In this document: positions 10,190 through 23,159 of the stretch, in pieces | Position numbering within the stretch: position 1 is the first letter of the stretch | Layout: each line of letters opens with the position of its first letter | Assembly (NCBI GenBank): GCA_024305405.1 | Contig: JAKNDB010000093.1 | Coordinates: 1 to 64,000, forward strand | Reading direction: 5' to 3' | DNA: 64,000 nt | From: Dirofilaria immitis | Lineage: Eukaryota > Nematoda > Chromadorea > Rhabditida > Onchocercidae | Notes under the pieces: generated by a model | What the model was told of the DNA's origin: nothing | Databases searched by the model: none | The model's input: the letters and a program-made list of their open reading frames with translations, nothing else | Position numbers and translations under genes: made by a program

Positions 10190-13100
10190 TTAATGAGATT
10201 ATTCTTATATCTGTCAAATTCAACAGTATGAATCATCATTAAATCAGTTGTTTGAGTAACGTCATATTCTCTGATTCTACGTAACCGTGCAAACATCCGA
10301 ATGTTTCCTGATCAGTCATTTCATCGATAATTGTATCAAACTATGGACAATATCCGATGTAACCATATGCTTTAAAAGAAGGATAAAAAAACATGATTTA
10401 ATTTTTTGTAAAAGAACTATGGCAAGATTTTTTGAAAATCAATAAAAATATTGTGATAATTTTAGGCCTGAAAAACGTGAAGTGATACGGTGACTTACAG
10501 TAAGAACGAATAAACAATCATTCATCGCGCAATATTTTTTACCATTAACTTTGAAAAAAAATAATTCACACTTCTCTCCAATGAGTTCGTATATTAAATC
10601 CGTATAGCATCACCTCCACAGCTCTTACCTGCATCAGTTAACACCTGAAATATTATTGTCTTACCAGATTCATTTACACCTAAAAATTTCAAATTTCAAT
10701 TTTCAATTCAATTTTACTTGACATTGCAAAAAAATCTCTACCTTCACTTTTCGAGAAATAGATTTAAAAATATTTTTACAAAAGTGAAATCTAATTTAAA
10801 ACCGCGAAGTAAGTATCATAAATATATAGATTTTCTTAAGTAATCTCAGATTATCAACTCTTGCTATAACAACAATTTAATGACAAATAATCAATCTTCT
10901 CCTAACCCAATATCTATCCTGAAAAAATATGAAGTTCTATATGAATGGAAATAAATTATATATAAATTAATAAACCAAAACATTCGCCCTTTGCAACATG
11001 AAAATTAATCTTTCGACAGCATTCAGATTTCCATACTACTTCTCGAGATCACGCACGATCACCAAAGCATTACTGTTCTCCATTTTATGTATTTTTTCTT
11101 TCTTTATCACCATATCATTGTCTTTATTACACATTTGAAAAGTTTCTGCATTAGCCATCTGCAAGAAAACGAACAATTTTCTCGTCGTTTCAAAAATTTT
11201 CTAATTTCGCTCTTTAAAATTTTAAAAATTTCCAAGGTTTCAAAACTTCATTTTTATTATAATTGAAAGCCATCACCATCTTATTCATTGAATAGGATTA
11301 AAACGAAACAATTTTAAAGTTATCACTGAATTATCACGTTTAATATAAAAATGATAACCTTTATCATTCCCGTTAATAATTAATTATTTATAAAAACTTG
11401 AAGTTTTACACTTAAAAAATAGGGACTAATGTCATAGGCGAAAGAAATGAAAAACGAATGGATTAAAAAAATGAACAAATCCCAAAATCAATTAATTAAA
11501 AAATCGAGCCTTGTTATATCACCAGAAACTAAAAAGAAATTAATTAAACAATAATTAACTAGCCTTATTATTCATTATAGCATCCCTTCGTTAACAACGT
11601 TTAATAATTCCAATCTAGAAATGCAATTTGTTTGTTGAGATTTTGCAAAAATATTATTTATTGAATTTGGAATTTTAAGCATTCCAGAAAAGGGTTCGAT
11701 TATATTGCTTACTTTATCATTAATCAAAATTAAAATCTAAGCTAAATTAAATAATATAGTTGAAATGATAAAGAAAAATGCATAAATTAAAATGATAACA
11801 GCCATAATGTTTATTTTATTTATTCATTTATTTTTTCCTTCAACTCATGATCGTTATTGTCTTAGTCATTTTTAATTCAAATATAATATATATCAGTTCA
11901 TAATCTTTATTATTATTTTGTTTTGCCTTACTCTCTTTTTCTGTCAATTTTCCCACAAAAGTTTCATATGCTTTTTAAATTGTATTTAGTGAATATCTGT
12001 TGATAAAATGCTTCATTCTTTGTTTAACTATCACAAACTTAATTTTTATTAAATTGAATTAGTAATTTAATTAATTATAGTTGCATTGGAAATGATAGAG
12101 CGTTTCATTCGAATACTAAATGAAATAAAATAGGATACAATATATTTTTGCATATTTCATGAGAAACTACGATCAATTAGGATCTAATTTCTTCGCTTTT
12201 TGTTTCTTCATATTCCATTTTTCAATTTTTCATTCTATCATTCCTTCTGCCATTTTCTCTCATTTCCTCGATTATTTTACATCGATCATAAATCTATCGA
12301 AATATAAAATTTTGTTAATCATTGCTGCCATAACATTCTTTAACGATCTTACGACTTTCCTCAATTGAACAATCAAATATTTGACATGCACCTTGCGTAT
12401 GCTCATTTGTATAAGCCTTTGAAAAACAAAGACTTAAATTATAAGTGGGAAATAGCAGTGACCAAATAATCGAAAGGTTATTTGCCGTATCATTGACGGA
12501 TACTTTTCCAGGAATCGAAACAGCAACTGCAGTGATTGTGTCTATTTTGACAGAATGGTGATAAAAGGAAATGAAATGAATTGATAAGAAGTTAAAAATT
12601 ATATATATTCATCATGATATCTATCTTTGATATAACAACTATTAACGCCTGTTATGAGAAATATTTCTTTAAAAAATTTCAGTGATTTTTCAAGAAAAAG
12701 TTCACAATTTCATCCCAATGTATCATTTAATGGTTTTTCCCTTTTTCGGGCAAAACAAAAAAATTATATTAACAGATTGCTTATCAAAAATATTTTTATT
12801 TAGATAAAAACAATTATAATAACAGATTGCTTATCATAAAATTATCACTAGCATATTAAAGCATATTAAATGTTGAAATCAATCGATCACACTTTTCATT
12901 TATTCCATTTTTATGAGCAAAAGAGCAAATTAATAGAATTGAATAATTTTGTTAAATTCATCAAGTTTTCAAAAATAATAACAAAACCTGTGTAGACTTA
13001 TAAACACACATAAAAGCATTTCCATTGGTTGATGATTTGAAGAACGATGAGAATCAATAAACAAAGGGTAATTCAGTCCATGCATCGAGTAACATAATCA

Positions 13101-14350
13101 AATATATTGTTAATGTTACCGTAAGATTATAAATTCCTAAATATTGTGAAATATATGATATCATAGTTAAATTTAAATGAATACTATTTAATAGCATTCA
13201 ATAATAAAGTATTGTTGTTTTTCTTGTCGGAACATTCATTGGTATGAATGAAAGAATTATGATAAACAATGAAGAATAAACTTTAGGATCAAGAATCTTT
13301 ATTGAGAAATTGAATAAAAATGAACTTCGAAGACAGTTTTACATTTTTAAAAATTAAGTTTTACTTACCTGAAATTGAAATATTATTAATTCGACTAACT
13401 TTTAAATCAGTGATAAAAAGACTCCAATAATACAAATAATCATGTAGCGGGTCCCATAAAAATGCGATCAGCCAATAAATCTAGTGTTTCAATCTACTAT
13501 TATCTTTAAAACAGAAAGTAAAAAATGCTACAATTTTAGATGCTGATAAATATCAATTGATTAATTATCAATTCGAAATTTAGTATCATATTGAAAACAA
13601 ACATTTTAAGTAAATTTTTGCAAAATTTTTGTTCAAATCAATATGAAATAAATGAATAAGATAAAATGGATAGAAATATGAGAAGATATCAGAAATAATA
13701 ATAATGATAATGATAAATTTATATCACCCTTTCCATAAGAAATGATATTTTAAAAAATGTTTAAATTTTAACAAATTTTAAAATTTAAAAATTTTTGCTC
13801 AATAAATTGATTATTTTTTTTTTTGCTAACACACCTGCATATGTTTAGATTTTGTCGTTCGTTTATATATAAAAGAAATTCGCAAAACTTACAATTACAG
13901 CACTCAACGATATAATGGACAGAAAACCGATGGTAGGTGCTGCTTGATAATAACATATTTAGTTTTGAGAGTATCTGTAGCTGTTGAAGGTAATGGATGA
14001 TTGCTGATCTGTTAAAAGAGGTATACTAATATTATGAATAGTTGAAATCATTAATTTATGCGAAATCAATCTTGAATCAATTTATTGAGCAAAAAATTAA
14101 ATTTCCCAGGAAAATTTTTTGCTAACACATCTGCATTTCCAGGAAATGAATCACAATTCTATTTAATTAAAATTATATTTATACCATCGATTGTATTAAA
14201 AAATTGGATAAAAAATTTTAATTTTAACTCTTTTCTTAGTAATCAAATAATAAAAAAAAATTTTTACCTGTACAGAGATATTTCATTGAATGCTTTTGCT
14301 TATCATTGCTATATCAGCAAGATTAATTGCCAATGGAGGAGAATGTAATG
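10190..14350 (-). pseudogene. ABCA-family ABC transporter, decayed
   Basis: Scattered minus-strand blocks follow the order of an ABCA lipid transporter half. About 14270-14350 gives ALHSPPLAINLADIA. About 13870-13975 gives NHPLPSTATDTLK, then in another frame GFLSI.SLSAVIVSFANFLLYINERQ, typical of the ABCA membrane domain. About 13400-13480 gives YWLIAFLWDPLHDYLYYW (the conserved W..FLWD segment). About 10985-11165 gives NALVIVRDLEK then YGNLNAVERL before the first nucleotide-binding domain. About 10600-10690 gives Walker A (GVNESGKT). About 10190-10380 gives the Q-loop region YGYIGYCP-stop-FDTIIDEMT. The Q-loop glutamine codon reads TAG, and other stops and frame jumps occur throughout, so this is a real pseudogene. 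Family-level assignment is inference from motif order. Boundaries are approximate and intervening sequence is unassigned. Confidence 0.65.
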
Positions 14351-15436
14351 CATAATTATTGAACATGGCCAGTTATTTTACAAATTCATTAATTTAATTA
14401 ACTTCAATATTATACTATACTTGATGGGAATAATAGCAATAATATATATCAATGAACAAGTCATGAGATAATAAATTGCTGAAATAATTGTATGCGACTA
14501 CATTATGCAATCCAAAGCTACGATCTTTTTGTTATAAAAATAAAAATAATTAATTGATATTTGAAATAGATAATAAAAATTTCATCTAATATTATTAACC
14601 TTAAATGAATCTAAAATACAGATTATCATCTAAATGATATATGCTAATAATTTAAATGAGCAAAATATATCATGAATATTTCATCATGTAATAATAGTAT
14701 TTTAACTCAATTCAAAATACCGATTAAAATATTCATGCAACAAAGAAAAAAGATTGAAAATAAACGATCCCTTATTTTTAAATGACATTATTTCTTAACA
14801 TCTGATTAACAATTAAATCGATTTTAAAATAATCGATCATATTGCAAAAATTACTTCATTTAAACATTTTATCAATTCATTCTGATATCGACAACTATCA
14901 ATTCGAATAGATATTTCTGTGTAGCATTTATGGAAGCTGCTTATTTGGCAACTCTAAAATTCTCATTCTGTTTACGACGTTTATTTCATTTTTAACTTAT
15001 CTCAAAAAAATGAATTGAAATAATTAATTATGCATGCTTTCGATACAACAACAATTATGATCGAATGTTCGAAGATGAAATATTTTTTCAATGGCATTCA
15101 AATTTAAATTCTTTGTAACCAATAGTTATTACAAAATTGTCATATAAAAAATTTTGTCACAAAATACAGTTGCGCTGATTGCGTATAAGTGCATTCAGTA
15201 TTATTCACTTATGCTATTTTCGAATTTTCAAAACAATAGAAAACAGGTTTGTCTAATTTTTTAATTGAAAAATCTTCAGATTACGATGTACCAGATTTAT
15301 AGATTCTTACCTCATGAAAATATTTAATTTCTTAATCTAAGAATTCAAAAATTACGATATGAACTAACTCAATGAAGCCATAATATTTCGTAAATGTTTA
15401 ATTTATTTCTAGTTCGAATAAAATTACGTGAATGAC
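14351..15436. other. No gene recognised
   Basis: AT-rich sequence between the ABCA remnant and the solo LTR. It could hold further eroded upstream exons of the transporter, but I cannot show any. Confidence 0.35.
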
Positions 15437-15817
15437 TGTTGTGGAAGATAAATCTGTTGCGGGGACAATCAACAAGTGAGGAACTTTTATTAAAAAAAAA
15501 ACAAACAAACAAGCTTAAATCTGTTGCTGTGGTTGTGCTTATATAGGGTGATAAAAGGGGCGTGATGAGAGAAAAAATTTGGATTGGTAAGATTTGTAAA
15601 TAGATAAAACAGATATTTTAAGAGGAACAAATGTGGGAAAGGAATTTGGGTGAATGATGAATAAGAAAATTTACATAAATATTTTGATTAGTGCAAAAAA
15701 CAGGAAATCGTTGACGGATTAGTGTGAGAAACAGGAATCGTTAATGAATTAATTATTTGTTACAAAAATGTATTTTTAGGAATAAATTTGAATTAATTTC
15801 CTCTCGGTTTCCCGACA
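15437..15817 (-). mobile_element. Solo LTR of a BEL/Pao retrotransposon
   Basis: 381 bp, inverted relative to the LTRs at 21049 and 24810. On its own strand it begins TGTCGGGAAACCGAG and ends CTTCCACAACA, the canonical TG...CA. It is flanked by a perfect 5-bp target duplication ATGAC (15432-15436 and 15818-15822). No internal retrotransposon sequence lies on either side, so it is a solo LTR left by LTR-LTR recombination. It contains two copies of a 31-bp unit (see the LTR comparison). Confidence 0.92.
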
Positions 15818-15919
15818 ATGACTGGCAGTTTAAAAGATATAGCAGTATATTAAAGTGATTTGTGAACTATTTAAAGTTTTTAAGCCGTAGTTAATATTTC
15901 TATTGCATTAAGCTTGAAC

Positions 15920-16262
15920 TACTTCAGTACTTTGCAGAAGTAATAATCTTCAAGAAAATGTCATTCAGTTGTCAAATGAAATGATCGGTTTATGCATCGA
16001 TTTTGCGACTCATGTTGGTTATCGAATTTATTGAAGCAAGAATCCCACGATCATATTGGAGATGGGTTGAGAGCGGTTGGTTGGTTGACCGGTGATGCAA
16101 GGTTGTATTTCAACTTTTCTAGCGATTATTGTGATGACGCTGGACCGTTGAACGTAGTACAAGGACATCCGTCTTTGTTATTCTTACTGGTCTATTTCAT
16201 GGCGTTATTCTGTTATCTGTTATTATTAAGACATTTGCATCTTTTCCTGCTTCTGAAAAGAA
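15920..16262 (+). pseudogene. Patched-related (sterol-sensing domain) protein fragment, decayed
   Basis: One plus-strand frame reads NNLQENVIQLSNEMIGLCIDFATHVGYRIY, then after a stop SKNPTIILEMG, then PVMQGCISTFLAIIVMTL. A second frame continues VFVILTGLFHGVILLSVI. This is the order of the membrane segments in the second transmembrane half of Patched-related (PTR) proteins: the G-x-x-V/I-D-F-x-x-H motif, then GW-P-x-x-QG and ST-L, then a FF/FV-LFHG segment. At least three in-frame TGA codons and frame changes disable it. Only one exon's worth is visible. It lies 100 bp past the solo LTR. Family assignment is by recalled motif order. Confidence 0.6.
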
Positions 16263-16274
16263 TCTGCAAGTAAA

Positions 16275-17409
16275 AGAATATGATTGAATTCTCGAAAACT
16301 GTGGTATAAAACGTTAAAAATAGATTTATGCTATAAACAAATTGAGGAAAGTAAAAAATACGAATGAACTGACTAGATAATTAAGAATGAAAATTTTCAC
16401 GACTAAAGTTAATCATTACACGAATCAACTTATCATGCAGGACAAATTAATCATGCGAAAACGAAAATTAGGTCTTTTCATTGTTTCCAGGATAGCCTTA
16501 ATTCTCTTATGTCTAATTCTACAATTTTGATCTCAGTAAGTTTTCAAACGATATCTTCAAGTGATTTTTTCAAGTACTAAAAATAGGTAGAGCATGATAT
16601 TAAGCCATTAATATGTCTGCTAATAGACAAACATTGTAGAGTTAGTAATGAATATCTAGAGATATTATAGATCCGCGATCCCGGATAGTGTATAAATAAT
16701 AACAAGATTAATGATGATATGAAAAATTAATTTATCGAAAAATTGAAAAATTATGGAATCCAATGTTTTGATTACCTTTTGTAATCAGATTTACATTAAT
16801 AGAATGAAAAAATTGGTAATAATATTTAAAATTTTCTAAAGATAAGCAAAGAATACTTGCAGAAGTAATCTTAAAAAGCAATTATCATAGGATTGGTAAT
16901 TTCTTCAATTTTGGTGAATCAGAGGTTAATAAGTGTCGGTAACATGAATTATGTAATTATATTCTAATATTGCATAACAAAGAAATTATTGTTGACCATG
17001 TGATTAATTTGAATTAGAGATCAACTTCGATGCAGTTGAAATGATTCTTGGTATTTCTGTATTAAAATGTTACAAATTCAGCATCTGGATATTAATTAAT
17101 GAGGTTAAGTACACCGCAAAAATTAAGAAAATTATCTGTTAATTCAACCAATGACAAATTATTTTAATTTTGTTTTAATTTTATATAAATTCGAAGCATA
17201 TCTGATTCATTTACATAAGATTAAATCGATTTGGAAGTAATTTTCAAATTCGATATATTTAAATTTTCTACAAATGAGATTTGAAATTTTATAAGACAGC
17301 CATATAAACTCATTAACTGGCTAATATGGCATAAGGTATTCTATTATTATGTTTCTATATTTCGATACATCTGTTCAGTTTTCTACAATTTCATCTGTTA
17401 TCATTCTTT
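16275..17409. other. No gene recognised
   Basis: AT-rich. I see no motif-bearing open frame, RNA gene or repeat. Further remnants of the Patched-related gene may be present but are not legible. Confidence 0.35.
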
Positions 17410-17604
17410 TTAGCGCGATTTATATTTAAATACATTGAATTTGGATAATTTATTGGATAATCCATAACTGAAATAAACTACTATCATGAAACGAAAACTC
17501 ATTTCGACGCTATATTCAGTCAAATTTTTCGAGTTAATACCTAAAATCTGTCGAATATGCTTAGGCTTAGGCTTCAGACTTAAGTTGATTGTTACAATTT
17601 TCAT
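17410..17604 (-). pseudogene. Possible ligand-gated ion channel extracellular-domain fragment
   Basis: The 64-codon minus-strand frame begins MKIVTINLSLKPKPKHIRQI and continues ILGINSKNLTEYSVEMSFR. The pattern V-x-V-x-L-x-L...I..I...N..L.EY.V.M.FR resembles the beta1-beta2 region of Cys-loop receptors, and the next frame offers HDSSL where W-x-D-x-R-L is expected. The resemblance is weak, there is no neighbouring exon, and the fragment may be spurious. Confidence 0.2.
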
Positions 17605-19078
17605 TTATTGTCTTCTTTATAAATATGTTGAAATATATTTGAATTTAAGAATTGGTCGTTGTTGATCCATTTCATACAAATGAATTTCAATACTTTTTGA
17701 AATATTACATGAATTTTAAAAGAAAATTTGCGAATGAAATTACTTTTCTACCTTTTGCTATGCGAATCTTCGTACTTACTCTTTTAAGTTGCACCTTTTT
17801 TGCATGACCGCAATATCAGCCTTTGGGAATAGACGAGAAATATTATATTATTAAAAAATATATGTAATTTGTTAATTATATATTCATATTAAAACAGAAA
17901 TAAAACAATGTCAACAGATTCCTTTGTCCTGCTTTCTGCGTTATCTGCTTATTTCATGAATACGTCCGTACAGAAATTAATTATTAATGCCTCATAGAAT
18001 ATTTCAAATGTGTTCATTATTTTCTGGTTCGATTCCATTGACCACCGTAAAATGAAATGAAAAAGTGCAATTTCTTCTGCGTAAGAAAAACAATTTGAGG
18101 AAATTAACAAATTTCAAATTAATTTCTGTAAGCATCAGAACATGTGGAACAAATTAGAAAGTAAATTTAAATTTAACAAGCACATACAATTTTAAAATTT
18201 AACAAACTTACTTAATATCTAAAAAATTACTTTCGTCATCAAAATGGTTTCACAACATTAATGATTATGTGTATAAATCTTCAGCAAATAAAGAACTAAT
18301 GAAAAGATCAAGTACATCAAACCTTCCATTTCGAAACGTTTTTCAACTCTTCAACTTCAGTATTTGGCGACAAGAGTTGATGTTTGAATATATTTGAACC
18401 ATAGAAGGCTAATACTAGGCCATCTTCACTTGGTAACGTCCAACAACAGCATTGATCCAAATTAAAATTTTTCTGCTGCGATACTTATCGTAGCAAAAGC
18501 AAATTAATTATTATCTGCTTATAATTATTACAGTAACTATTCAATTTTGAAACCGTTAGCAAAGACATTTACATCAAATTCATGTGAATATCTCTAGTAA
18601 TGAAAGATGCACTTGTTACATACATTTTGCTATTATTATTGCTACACTTTTAAACCCTTCTTCTGACTAAGAATTCATTAAATCTGACTTATTGCTTGTC
18701 GAGAAGTTCTAAATCAAGTTTAAACAATATTTCCTGTTATCCGTTCATTATTTTACTGTTATTTTTTATATATTGATTTATGTAGCAAGTGCCAGTACTC
18801 AATTTCTCTTTGTCTTACAGTCAACCTCTATGTGTATCATGCACATAGAGAAAATTTTGTCGCTTTCCGTTTCGTCATTGTTACTAATGTAGAACTCTTC
18901 CCCCTTTTTTTTCTCTTATTCTTATCCTGCTCATCTCGTCGCCCAGCTTCATCCTCCTTTTGCTCACGGTGTTCCTGTTGGAATAATCGAAATATTTTGT
19001 AATATAAGTAGATCGAGATAATTAAGGCATTTTATATTGTATGAGTATTTCGGTTCTTTCATATATATATTCAAAGAC
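17605..19078. other. No gene recognised
   Basis: The longest suggestive piece is a minus-strand frame at about 18300-18470 preceded by an AG acceptor and containing NLDQCCCW and LPSEDGLVLAFYG. I do not recognise it. A short 9-bp-arm hairpin CTCTATGTG...CACATAGAG lies at about 18825-18850. The left end of the older BEL/Pao element is somewhere before 19079, but no LTR is visible. Confidence 0.35.
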
Positions 19079-21048
19079 TTCAGGCTGATAAAGAATTACT
19101 TATTCGATATAATAAAATAATTCAGAAGCAACTACAGTCTAATATAATCGAAGAAGTGTCAACTGACATGAACCACATTGGTATCATTCATTATTTACCT
19201 CATCATGAAGTATTAACACCAAGTAAACTAACTACAAAATTAACGATCGTTTACGATGCTTCCGAATATCTTAAAGGAATGAAAAGTTTAAATGACGTTT
19301 TATATCGAGGACCAATAACACTTCCTGATTTGATTGGAGTATTGCTCCGCTTTCGAATCATGAAAAACATGATAGTGGCTGATATTGAAAAGGCATTTCT
19401 CTAAATAGAATTACACCATCAGAAAGGAACTATACGCGATTGCTTTGTTAAAGAACATCCAAGGACAAGTAAACGAAGATAACGTATATTGTTATCATTT
19501 TAGAAGAGTTCCATTTAGAATAATATTATCACCTTCTTTATTATCAGCTACGCTTAGTTATCACTTAGAAAGTCATGGAAATAAAACTGCTCTTGAAATA
19601 AGAAAAAGCCTTATGTTGACAATGTTGTGCTATCAACTAAAGGAACAGAATAAACTCTTAATAAATATGCGGAATGAAATCTATTTTTAATGAAGCCTCA
19701 ATGAATATCAGAGGATTCTTTTCAAATAATCAAGAATTCAATGAAATCATTCCACAAAAAGACTGAGCAGAAGTAAGTCAAATTAAGAAGATTCTCGGAA
19801 TTGAATGGTACCATAGTAGGGACGTCATACAATTAACATTAAAACTTTGAATCGGAAAGGAATTAACAAAAGATTTATTTTGCAATTTGTAACCTTTCAG
19901 TACAATCCATTAGGTTTTCCCGTTCCTATAATAATACCATTCAATTTGTTTCTTTAAACTCTATGGAAGAACATTTTGGGACCAAAATATAAGTGAAGGA
20001 GATGAAATCCTATGGAATAAACTTATAAACTTACAAACGAATGGCCAAAAACGTAAAGAGTTGTCGCGATTTACTACAACCTTTTCGAATAAAACACGAA
20101 TACACATTTTCACTGATGCATCAAATTTAGCACATCCCAGCCTTAATATGCGAAGTAATGAAATTTTCCTGATTTTCGCCAAATCTCGAATTGCATCCAT
20201 CAAAGATATGACTATACTTCGACTAGAATTGCTAGCTATACTTATAGAAGTAAGAGCTGACCAATTCGTAAAAACAATTGGATCTTGAAAATATAAAAAC
20301 GATATTGTGGTCGGATTCACACTGTCCACTGCACGGGATAAAAATCATTCCCGACTATTACCTATGTTTGTTCAGAATCGAGTGGATGAAATCAAAAGAT
20401 CAAATTTTTCATTTCAATATATTCCCAGCAAGTATAATCCAGTTGATGTAGCAACAAAGGAACTTGCACCTACAGGCCTCAAAAAAAACGAAATGTGGTG
20501 GAATGATACAACATGGTTAAAGGAAAATGAAACTAATAAGCCACAATGGGAATTTAAGGAAAATCTTGAAAATGACGAAGAAGAATGTTCATCCTATTCG
20601 AAAATAAACCTTATCGATGGGAAACGTTTTAGTAAATGGTTGAGATTATTAAGAACAACAGCATGATTTTTAAATTTATTAAACCAACAATAAAGGAAAA
20701 ATTAGCTTGGATACAACCAATATCAACTCAGAAAGATCAATTTACTAGTTATGATTATGAACTGGCAGAATGGGTACTAATTAAACTAGCACAATCGAAA
20801 GGTTTAACACGAGGTAGAAATCTATAAATGGAATCTATACTACAATAAAAATGAAAATTTATAAAGGTCAAAGAGCCAATTGGGAAATTCAGAATTAGAA
20901 GATACTAGTAAAATAACCAATTTCTCTGCCAAAACATAATCCATTACCAAACTTCTTATACAAGGAAACATGAAGACTTATTTTATAGTGGAATAACTCA
21001 TACTCTATCTGAGATGAGACGCAAGTTTTGGATCAGAAGGGCAGAACC
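19079..21048 (+). pseudogene. BEL/Pao pol, reverse transcriptase to RNase H (element 1, left part)
   Basis: Pao-type reverse transcriptase: LLIRYNKIIQKQL, TKLTIVYDASEY (the VYDAS block), SLNDVLYRGP, LPDLIGVLLRFR, then MIVADIEKAFL followed by a TAA. After a frame change [18 protein letters not shown] follows. The catalytic YVDN block is present only if one T is restored at 19611-19612. The RNase H-like part (about 20061-20290) shows FTDAS and LRLELLAIL. From 20307 to 20827 the linker region precedes the integrase. Frames change at least five times. The left boundary is set where Pao-like coding first appears (after an AG at about 19078), not by a start codon. Confidence 0.8.
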
Positions 21049-21407
21049 TGTCGGGAAACTGAGAAGAAATTAATTCAAATTTATAAAATTCCTAAAAATA
21101 CATTGTTTGCAACAAATAATTAAGCCATCAACGATTTCCTGTTTTTCACACTAATCAAAACATTTATTTAAATTTTCTTATTCATCTCCCAAAATCCTTT
21201 CCCACATTATTCATCATTTGTTCCCTTTAAAACATCTGTTTTTATCCATTTACAAATCTTTCCAATCCAAATTTTTTTCTCATCACGCCCCTTTTATCAC
21301 CCTATATAATCACAATCACAGCAACAGATGCAACCTTGTTGTTTTTTTTTCTAATAAAAATTTGTCACTTGTTGATTGTCCCCGCAACAGATTTATCTTC
21401 CACAACA
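21049..21407 (+). repeat. 5' LTR of BEL/Pao element 2
   Basis: 359 bp, TGTCGGGAAACTGAG...CTTCCACAACA. It contains one copy of the 31-bp unit CCATCAACGATTTCCTGTTT... at about 21125. It is preceded directly by element 1 pol and the 5 bp GAACC. Confidence 0.92.
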
Positions 21408-21603
21408 AATTTTTGGTGCCACAAGCCAGGAAATCACCGGGATGTCAACCAGCTTAAAGAAGAAACGAACTGGCCGCAATGGGAAGACAACTTTGAAGGG
21501 AATACGAAAATGAAGAAGGAAACGAAATCTCCGTAGCAAAGGTTACAAAACAAGTTATTATAAATAAAACTTTTAGACTTATAGACGCGAGTCGTTTTAG
21601 TAA

Positions 21604-23031
21604 ATGGTCAAGATTATTGAGAGCTACTGCATGGGCGTTGAAATTCATAAATTCCATAACAAAGGGAAACCTTCATGGCTACACTCCTTATCGGATGTAC
21701 GAAGTCAACTAACAGTAGCAGATCTTATATTAGCAAATACAGTCTTGATCAAGCAAGCGCAATCAGAAGGAATAACCGAAGAAGAAATAAACAAATGGGA
21801 TCTGTACTACGATGAAAGGGATGGTTATTGGAAATTCAGAAGCCGATTAGACAATCTAAAACAGTACGAAAGTAATTCGCATTTAATCTATCTCCCGAGA
21901 CATAATCACATAATTGAAATTTTTATACAATGCCAACATGAGAAACTCTACCATGCAGGTATTGCTCACACGCTCTCAGAATTGAGAATAGAATATTGGA
22001 TACCCAAAGGGAGAACTGAAGTCAAGCGAGTATTAAACAAATGCAGAAGCTGTAAAGATGGAAGACAAAACCATTTAAGTTACCAATTATGCCTAATCTT
22101 CCAAAAACCCGAATCGAACGTACTCGAACATTCCAAAATATTGGATTGGACTATCTTGGTCCTCTTTCTATCAAGAATGAAACTGGGATTGTCAAAAGGT
22201 CGGTGGCTCTTTTTACATGCTTTACGACAAGAGCAATACATTTAGAATTGGTAGATAATTTATTTGCTGAAAGTTTTATACACGTACTAAGAAGATTTAT
22301 TGCTAGAAGAGGCCTTCCTAGTTTTAAGTGATAATGCTAGTCAATTTCAACTAGTTTTCAAGACCATTATGGAACAAAATACCAAATTCACTGTTCTAAC
22401 AATGAAAAGAATAACCTGGAAGAATACCACACCAAGAGCACCATGGGAAGGAGGTATATATGAAAGAATGATTGGTGTTACAAAGACAGCTATGAGAAGA
22501 GCGATTGGAAGGAAGCTATTATGGGAAAGAGAATTAATTACACTTATAATAGAAATAGAAGGTGTATTAAATACTCGACCACTAACGTATGTAAATTTCG
22601 AAGATTACGTGATAATACGACCGATTGATTTTATTTTACCTAATGCTTCTCTAGTAACTCAAATTCCTTACGACAATGATGAAGAAGAATACCATCTTCA
22701 TAGACTAAGTACCAAGGAAAAACTTGTTAGGTATTGGTCTAACACTCTCAAGGCCTTAGACACATTCTGGGAAATATGGAAAAGGGAGTGTTTAACTAGC
22801 CTCAGAGAGCGAACTCAAAGAGAATATAATTCCCCAAAAGGTGCAGAAGTAAGAAGACCTTATGAAAACGAAATCGTGTTGGTCAACGAACCAGAAATTC
22901 CTCGTGGTATGTGGAAATTAGCAAGAATAAAAGAAATTAGAAGGGGAAGCGATGGAGAGGCTAGGAACGCTATAATAGAAATGCCACATGGAAAACTGCT
23001 AAATCGACCAATAAACGTATTGTACCCTTAG
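21604..23031 (+). pseudogene. BEL/Pao integrase and C-terminal pol domain (element 2)
   Basis: The first frame (21604-22245) ends with the HHCC zinc-binding module (HEKLYHAGIAH...CRSC). The second (22089-22331) has [10 protein letters not shown] with the first catalytic Asp and [10 protein letters not shown]. The third (22300-23031) has VLSDNASQF with the second Asp, APWEGGIYERMIG with the catalytic Glu, and then the C-terminal pol extension ending NRPINVLYP. All three acidic catalytic residues are kept, but the coding lies in three frames, shifted near 22085-22100 and 22320. It is a relatively young copy, since element 1 is far more damaged. The shifts may be mutations or assembly losses. 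Confidence 0.85.
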
Positions 23032-23159
23032 AAATCAACGACAGTTTGTATAATCAACCACCTATATCTGAAGAATCAATACAAGAAGTTGAACAAGAGA
23101 AACCAATCGCTTCAAGGACTAGGAGTGCAACAAATAAGCGAACTATAGCAGAAACTATC

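Noticed and set aside
17561..17572. Two copies of the nematode telomere unit TTAGGC
   Set aside because: Only two units here (and 1.5 near 28262); too short to be an interstitial telomere tract.
18026..18036. GGTTCGATTCC, identical to a tRNA B-box
   Set aside because: No A-box, acceptor stem or cloverleaf can be formed upstream; treated as chance.
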